Shown: one piece after another, positions 55,478 through 62,500 of the stretch
Layout of the letters: every line of letters begins with the position of its first letter
How positions within the stretch are numbered: position 1 is the stretch's first letter
Source of the DNA: Prorocentrum cordatum
Lineage: Eukaryota > Sar > Dinophyceae > Prorocentrales > Prorocentraceae
Reading direction: 5' to 3'
Assembly (NCBI GenBank): GCA_963575745.1
Contig: CAUYUJ010012670.1
Location: 1 to 62,500 of the forward strand
Length of the DNA stretch: 62,500 nt
Made by a program: the position numbers and the translations under genes
Notes under the pieces: model-generated
Database searches by the model: none
The model's input: only the letters and a program-made list of their open reading frames with translations
Told to the model about the DNA's origin: nothing

Positions 55478-56704
55478 ATTTTCCGTTCTAAAAACATAAT
55501 AGGATCTACCCCCCCCCGGCGTTATCGGTCCCCCTTTCGGGTATGTATATCGTACATGTTTCTGACCACATGTCCATCCTAACTATGAAATCACAATGTC
55601 AAATGCCAACTGGTATCCCCCCCCTGAGGGTCCCTTGTAAAAAAACACTACGCGGTTACATTTTTGATTCTAACATAACACTTTGTCGCGAATATTTTGC
55701 AAAAAATACTACGAAGTGCACACGCGCGCGTCGTCGCGCGCGCATGCCGAAATCCTTCAAAAACCTTCGGTGCCGGAAGGATTTCGAAATCGAGCTTCAA
55801 ACAAATACAAAAACACAGGGTTTCGCAACACTGATTTGCTAAAAAAGCTTCCGCGCGAGCTCTTGCGAAATCTTGAGAAAACCATTGGTTTTTCAAGATT
55901 TTCACAAAATGCTACCAAATGGGCTTCGCGCGCGCATGTCGAAATCTGTCGAACGCCCTTGCGCGTGTGCCGTCGCGAGAACCCTTTGCAAAAAAATGGG
56001 GCGAAGTGCACACGCGCGCGTCGTCGCGCGCGCATGCCGAAATCCTTGAAAACCCATCGGTTTCGGAAGGATTTCTAAATCGTGTGTCCAAAAAACCTAA
56101 AACAACACATGGCTTCGCAACACTGATTTGCTAAAAAAGCTTCCGCGCGAGCTCTTGCGAAATCTTGAGAAAACCATTGGTTTTTCAAGATTCTCACAAA
56201 ATGCTACCAAACGGGTTTCGCGCGCGCATGTCGAAATCTGTCGAACGCCCTTGCGCGTGTGCCGTCGCGAGAATCCTTTGCAACAAATGGGACGAAGTGC
56301 AGACGCGCGCGTCGTCGCGCGCGTATGCCGAAATCCTTGAAAACCCATCGGTTTCGGAAGGATTTCTAAATCGCGTATCCAAAAAACCTAGGAACACACA
56401 AGGTTTCGCAACACGGATTTTCAACAAAGAGTGCGCGCGCGCATCTTTTTCGTCGTCTTCCGTCGTCGTCGTCGTCCGCCGTCCTTTTTCCTTCCCGCGT
56501 CGTCCGTCGTGTCCGCTACGTCGTCCTGTGTCATTTCCTCGTGTTCGTCGTCGTCGTCCCTGTTTGGGCTTCGTGGTCGTTTCCTCCGTCGGTCGTTGTC
56601 GCCGTGGTCGTCCTTCTCCTCCTCCCTCGTCGTCGTCGTCTCCGTCGTTCGTCGTCGTCGTCGTCCGTCGTCGGCGTCTCGTCGTCGTCCCTCCTATTTC
56701 GTCG

Positions 56705-56739
<35 letters not shown>

Positions 56740-57407
56740 TTCCCTCCTCCCTCGTCGTTGCCGTCGTCGGCGTCGCCGTCCTTCCTCCTTCTTCGTCGTT
56801 CGCGTCGTCGCCGTTCTCCCTCCTCCCTCGTCGTTGTCGTCGTTGTCGCCGTCGTCGTCCGCCCTCCTTCCTCGTTGTCTTCGTTGGCGTCGTCGTCTTC
56901 GTCTTCGTCGTCGTCGTCGGCGTCGGCGTCGTTGTCGTCTTCGTCGTCGTCGGCGTCGTCGTCGTCGCCGCCGTCGTCGTCGTCGTCGTCGTCGGCGTCG
57001 TTGACGTCGTCGTCGTCGGTGTCGTCGTTATCGTCGTCGTCGGCGCCGTCATCGTCGTCGTCGTTGTCATCGTCGTCGTCGTCGGCGTCGGTGTCGTCGT
57101 CGTCGGTGTCGTCGTCATCGTCGTCGTTGTCGGCGTCGTCGAAATCGTTGGAGACGTCGTCGGTGTCGTCGTACTCGTTGTCGGCGTCGTCGTCATCGTC
57201 GTTGTCGCTGTCGTCGTCGGCGTCGCTGTCGCTGCCAAGTGCCATTTTGTACCCACCGTCACGGTCTTAAGAGATTTTGCAAACCAAGTTGCGGGTGGGT
57301 GGGTGGGATGTTTGCGCGAGCAGTGGAGTGGACAACTCACTGCGAACAAAAATTAATTGCACCACATAGATTGCGCACCGCAAGGCTTGCACCAAATAGA
57401 TTGATTC
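55478..57407 (+). repeat. Composite repeat, plus-oriented unit F3 (longest GTC tract)
   Basis: Terminal block, three B-unit hairpins (55722, 56012, 56303; spacing 290-291 bp), GTC/GTCGTT/GTCGGC tract (56450-57232), G4 motif (57293-57307) and a short minisatellite tail. Arg-, Ser- and Val-rich frames across the tract are artefacts. Confidence 0.88.
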
Positions 57408-59272
57408 TCCTTTCTAAAAAGACAACAGACTCTACCCCCCCCGGCGTTCGCCACCCCCATTTCGGATATGTAAACCATTCACGATTATGACCACATGCCC
57501 ATCCGAAATATAAATTTACACGATACCTGGGAAACCGGTATCGGTCCCCCTGAGGTTCCCTTGTAAAAAAACATACGCGGGGACATCTTTGGCTCGAACA
57601 TAACACTTTTCCACGAATCCCTTTCGAAAAATGAGACGAAGTGCACACGCGCGCGTCGTCGCGCGCGCATGCCGAAATCCTTCAAAAACCCTCGATGTCG
57701 GAAGGATGTCGCAATCGAGTTTCAAAAAAACATACAAAAACACGTGGTATCGCAACACTGATTTGCTAAAAAAACTTCCGCGCGAGCTCTTGCGAAATCT
57801 TAAGGACACCATAGGTTTCCAGATGTTCGCAAAATGCTACCAAACGGGCTTCGCGCGCGCATGTCGAAATCTGTCGAACGCCCTTGCGCGTGTGCCGTCG
57901 CGAGAATCCTTTGCAAAAAACGGCAGACGCGCGCGTCGTCGCGGGCGTATGCCGAAAACCTCCAAAACCCCTCTGTTTCCGAAGAATTTCAACATCGTGT
58001 GTCCAAAAAAAATAGAATAACACAAGGTTTCACAACATGGATTTTCAACAAAAGCGTGCGCGCGCGCTCTTGCGTCGTCGTCGTCGTCGTCGCCGTCCTC
58101 CCTCCTCCCGCGTTGTCGTCGTCGTCGTCGCCTACGTCGTCTTCTGTCTTTCCTCGTGTGCGTCGTCGTCGTCCTCGTCCCCACCCCCCCCCCCGTCCCC
58201 GTCGGTGTCGTCGTCGTGCGTCGTCGTCGTCGCGTCGGTGTCGTCGTTTGTCCGTCGTCGTCGGCGTCGTCCTCGGGGGGGTACGGTCGTCGTTGTCATC
58301 GTCGTCGTGTCGTCGTCGGCGTCGGCGTCGTCGTCGTCGTAGGTGTCGTCGTCGTCGTCGTCGTCGTTGTCGGCGTCGTCGAAGTCGTTGGAGACGTCGT
58401 CGGTGTCGTCGTAGTCGTTGTCGGCGGCGTCGTCGTCGTCGTTGTCGCTGTCGCCGTCGGCGTCGCTGTCGTTGCCATGTGCCATTCGGTACTCACCGTC
58501 ACGGTCTTAAGAGATTTTGCAAACCAAGTTGCGGGTGGGTGGGTGGGATGTTTGCGCGAGCAGTGGGGGTGGTCAAGCGCGGCGCAGGGTAGTCATTGCA
58601 CAACCTAGACTGCACCACATAGATTGCGCAACATAGATTGCGCCACGTAGATTGCACAACATGTACGGCACCACATAAGTTGCACCACGTCGATTGCACC
58701 GCAAAAACTGCACCACATGTACTGAACCACATAGAATGCACCACATGTACTGCACCATGTCGATTGCACCACATGTATTGCGCACCACAAAAATTGCACC
58801 ACTGACATGGCAAAACATCGATTGCACCACATAGATCGTTGCACAAATATTCACAATATAGATTGCGCCACACAGATTGCGCCACAAAGATTGCACAACA
58901 TGTACACCAGCACCACATAAATTGCACCACGTCGATTGCACCGCAAAAACTCCACCACATGTATCGCACCACATCCACTGCACCACATGTACTACACCAT
59001 GTAAATTGCACAAGGCTTGCACCACATAGATTGCACAACATAGATTGTACAGGATATACTGGACCACGCAACTGCGCCACATCGATTGCACAACATGTAC
59101 GGCATCACATAAATTGCACCACGTCAGTTGCACCGAAAGAACAAAATCACCAAATGTAATGCACCACATAGACTGCACCACGTGTACCGCACATGTCGAT
59201 TGCAGTGCACAGACTGCGCACCACTAAAATTGCACCACATTGAATGCACAACATAGACCGCACAACATAGAT
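57408..59272 (+). repeat. Composite repeat, plus-oriented unit F4 (longest minisatellite tail)
   Basis: Terminal block, B-unit hairpins at 57647 and 57927, GTC tract (58074-58470), G4 motif (58533-58547), then about 670 bp of a 12-14-bp ATTGCACCACATAG minisatellite (58597-59270). Confidence 0.88.
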
Positions 59273-61450
59273 CCCCTTTTCTAACCAAAAAACTCACTCG
59301 ACCCCCCCCCAATTATCCCATCCTCTTTGCGTATTGCAAATTACATATATTTATGCCCCATCGTCCATCCGAAATATGAACTCGTACCATCCCAACCGAA
59401 CCGGTATCCGGCCCGCCGCCATCCTCTGCACAGCATACTTTGCGCGCACACTCGCTTCTCAAAAATCATCAGTTGTCAACAACCCCTTGCAAACAAATGA
59501 CGCAGTGCACACGCACGCGTCGTCGCGCGCGCATGCCGAGATCATTCGAAAACCGTCGGCGTCGCAACGATTATAAAATTGAATGCCAAAGAGACATATA
59601 AAACACATGGTTTCGCAACAATGATTTGCAAAAAAAACATGCGCGCGCGCTCTCGCGAATCCTTGGGAAAACAAAAGGTTTTCAGCATGTTCACAAAAAG
59701 TTACCAAACTGGCTTCGCGCGCTCGCATGTCGAAATCGTTCGAACGCCTTTGCGCACGTGCCGTCGCGAGAACCCGATATGCAAAAAAGGGGACGAACTG
59801 CACGTGCGCGCGTTGTCGCGCGCGCGTGCCGAAATCTTGCAAAAACTGTAAGTTTCATTTGGCTGTCAAAACCGAACATCCAAACAAACATATCAACACA
59901 CACATGGCTTCGCAACGTCAGTTTTCGAAAATGCGTACGCTCGCACTCTTGCGACTTCTTAAGAAAACCATAGGTTGGTTCAACATGTTCATGGAATTCT
60001 GCCAAGCGGGCCTCTGGCGCCGCATGTCGAAATTATTCGCAGGCCCTTGCGCGCGCGCTGGGAGGGCACGGCCCGTGTTAAAAAATACCATGCGGGCCAC
60101 TCTCGCGCGTCGGCCGCGCGCGTATGTCGAATTTGTTTTCCAAAACCTTCATCACCGACGCGAGGACGCCGTCATCGTCGCCGGCGTGACCAACATCCGC
60201 GCTGTCATTGGCCGCGCCGTCGCCGGTCGCTGTCAGCATCGTCACCAGCATCGCTACTATGATCACCGTGTCTACCGTTGTCGACGTTGCCATGATACCG
60301 CGCCCGCCCAAGCCGCCGACGCAGTGAAGTGCCCGCTGGGATGTGCCCAGCGGTCAACGCCACCGCGGCTGCGTCGGTCGCGCCAAAGTAGCTGGCCGCT
60401 GCGCGAGCGTGCATGCGCGGGCTGTCGTGGCCGCAGGGACGCACCCGCCAGCGCCAACCACTCATCGCAATCGCCGCCGCACGGGGTTTGCAAACCAACT
60501 TGCAGGTGGGTGGGTGGGATGTTTGCGCGAGCAGTGGTGTGGACAACTTCAAGAATCTTGGTTGTCGCTAGGGCTTCAAGATCGCCTGCCCCGAAACATA
60601 TTCCACAATGGTTGTGCAACATAATCTTACAAAAAACACGCACGCTCTTGTGAATTGTGTGTTACGCACATAAGCTCTTCAGCGTTTCATCACATGCGAC
60701 CAAGTGGGCCTCTCGCGCGAGCATGTCCAGCTCGTTCGAGCGCCCTTGGCACGCGCGCACTGGGGGGGAGCACGATGCATGTTCTAATACTATGTATGAA
60801 AGACGTTCGCGCCCGTCGGCCGCGCGCGCATGTCGAAATCCTCCCGGAACCTTCATCGCCGACACGTGGACACCAGCATCGTCATCGGCGTGATCAGCAT
60901 TGCCATCAATGCCCTTGCCGTCGTCATCGTCATCCTCGTCACCAACACCGTTACTATCAGCATCGCGTCTGCCGTTGGCGGCGTCGTCAAGATACCGCGC
61001 CCGCCAAAGCCCCCGACTCGCACTAAAGTGCCCGCGCATCAGCGCGGCGTGCGAAACGCGCTGGCAAGTGGCAGGCGGTCATCGCCACCGTGGTCGCGTC
61101 AGTCGTGCCACTCTACCTGGCCGCTCTGCGCACGAGCCTGCACGCGATAGCGCGGCCACAGCGATGTGCCAGCCAGCGGCAAGCAGTCATCGCAACCGCC
61201 GTTGCATCGGATTTGCAAACCAAGTTGCGGGCGGGTGGGTGGGACGATTGCGCGAGCAATGGACTTGACAACTGTAAGGTCGGCAGGGAGAACTGCACCA
61301 CACATGCATTACTCCACAAAGATTGCACAACATATGCTGCACAACATAGGCTGTACAACACCCAATGCACAACACATTGCACGACGTAAATTGTACCACA
61401 TATATTGCCCCAACTAGATTGCACAACATATATTGCCAAGAACACATTGC
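59273..61450 (+). repeat. Composite repeat, plus-oriented units F5/F6 without pure GTC tract
   Basis: Terminal block, B units (hairpins near 59510 and 59810), then, instead of a GTC array, the same interrupted GC block seen in R1-R3 (60000-60480) and a G4 motif (60505-60518). A shortened second unit follows (60640-61228) with its own CG hairpin (60815) and G4 motif (61229-61243), then a minisatellite tail (61295-61440). Confidence 0.85.
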
Positions 61451-61474
61451 TTGGAGGCCGCGCTAGCTAACATA

Positions 61475-61575
61475 TATAATCATACATATATATATATAGG
61501 TTGGATCAAGATGTAGATGTGCTTCTATGTATACATAAATATATGTGCATACATATAGATATATACATATACATG
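61475..61575 (+). repeat. ATACATATA-rich segment
   Basis: AT-rich with TATATA, ATACATAT and CATATAGATAT words. Confidence 0.88.
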
Positions 61576-61577
61576 TG

Positions 61578-61597
61578 TGTATCCCTCCCTCTCTTTC

Positions 61598-61640
<43 letters not shown>

Positions 61641-61665
61641 TCTCTCTCACTCTCTCTCTCCCTCT
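61578..61665 (+). repeat. (CT)n tract
   Basis: CTCT dinucleotide repeat with occasional CCCT and TTTCT interruptions. Confidence 0.95.
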
Positions 61666-62084
61666 CGGCAGCCACAGACCTCCCCGACGCGGCCGCGCGG
61701 GAGGGCTGGTTGGCGCGCGCCTTGGCGGCCTGCTCCTTTGCGCCGGCTTCGGAACGCGAGCTGCTGCCGCCGCCGCTGCTGCAGCCGCCGTCGCTGCCGC
61801 CACCGAAGGGCGTGCTAATACTATGACCCCCCCTGGAAGCGCACATCCGAACCCAACATATGCGCCACTGTGTCTCCTGGCACGTTGAGGTGTGGAAGAA
61901 TGCCAAGTGCTGTCCGCTGACCCCTCACGTCGCACCCAGTCGCATGCACAACCCATACTCCTGGGGGTCCCTGAGCGGCCATGGCGTCTCCCTGGGGGTC
62001 ACGAAGGTTGCCAAGACGGCAGAGGAAGGCGATTCAAGCCGCCAAAACAATCGAACATGCCTGTAAAACGGACTGAATTGCCTC
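61666..62084. other. Unique DNA with one dispersed 50-bp block
   Basis: No confident gene; GCC/GCT triplets at 61740-61800 encode only poly-Ala/Pro/Leu in various frames. The 51-bp segment 61864-61914 matches 27639-27688 at about 42 positions, with most differences being transitions. Confidence 0.45.
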
Positions 62085-62500
62085 CAGGACGGCCCAAGAT
62101 TGGCCTCATGATGGCCCGAAAATGCCTCAACATGGCTCAAAGAGGCCCCAAGACGGCTCAGGATTATCCAAAAGGAGCCTCAGGAGAGCTGGACGAGGTA
62201 AAAAACAATACTTTTCCACTGGTTGATCATTATTTGTGGGATTACCATCGGACCTAGACCAGAAGAACATCCTTCAAGAACATGAGAGCCTCAGTCGGCC
62301 AAAACAAACAGAACATACAAGGGTACCCTCCCTAGGATGCACAAGAGCATCCAACGAACACGAAAAACTCTAGGGCACCCTCCCCGAACCGACCTTGATC
62401 TTATACCTCGGTACGACAATATCACGCTTCCGGGCGGGCTTCCGTCAGCTCAAGACGGCCCAGCAGGCCGTCAAGATCGCCTCAAGAGGGCCCATGAGAG
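62085..62500 (+). repeat. GGCCCAAGA minisatellite with unique inset
   Basis: Degenerate CCAAGATTGGCC/TCAAGACGGCCC units at 62085-62180 and 62445-62500 (running off the window). The roughly 260 bp between them is AT-richer with no gene seen. Confidence 0.65.

Noticed and set aside
52993-59850. tRNA or small structured RNA genes at the CG hairpins
   Set aside because: No cloverleaf, box A/B or other conserved RNA gene signals; the hairpins are simple inverted repeats inside a satellite unit.

Overview
This window is nuclear DNA of a dinoflagellate. The decisive evidence is two copies of the dinoflagellate trans-spliced leader (DinoSL) embedded in the genome on the minus strand. One at 3537-3557 matches the canonical 3' 21 nt at 20 positions. 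One at 43628-43648 matches at 19 of 21 and is followed directly by a 15-nt truncated second leader. Such relics are left when trans-spliced mRNAs are reverse transcribed and re-inserted. The low gene density, extreme simple-repeat load and GC-rich unique DNA also fit. I cannot name the genus. I saw no rRNA, tRNA or CRISPR array.

Layout. 1-12 kb: GC-rich DNA with a retrocopied multi-membrane-span gene at 2.6-3.5 kb, a 1-kb polypurine block, a possible decayed gene at 6.1-6.9 kb, a (CA)n block and GAC tracts. 12.1-14.7 kb: a decayed minus-strand helical-protein gene. 14.8-20.8 kb: polypurine, TG-rich and CCAG repeats plus the first copy of a small terminal-inverted-repeat (TIR) element. 20.8-27 kb: three copies of a large composite repeat in one orientation with unrelated minisatellites between them. 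27-29.4 kb: an ankyrin-repeat relic and minisatellites. 29.4-35 kb: the best coding block, with two intact minus-strand ORFs (356 aa of unknown function; 728 aa with an endonuclease/exonuclease/phosphatase-like domain). It contains a 442-bp duplicated block and at least 15 copies of a short element that reads GASQPA in the proteins. 35.6-43.3 kb: a long minus-strand coding relic downstream of the tandem leader relic. 43.6-52.5 kb: CAT/ATC tracts, another coding relic, the second TIR copy and more satellites. 52.5-61.4 kb: five tandem copies of the same composite repeat in the opposite orientation. 61.4-62.5 kb: simple repeats and a dispersed minisatellite.

How it fits together. Little of this DNA looks like working genes. 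Two genes look intact (30203-31273 and 32776-34962). The others look like processed retrocopies decaying by frameshifts and by stops that mostly sit where CAG would be expected. The two things I find most worth following are the composite repeat (conserved G-quadruplex motif, CG-rich hairpins, a trinucleotide tract expanding at one fixed position, 12-14-bp minisatellite tail) and the short GASQPA element found both inside reading frames and in flanking DNA.
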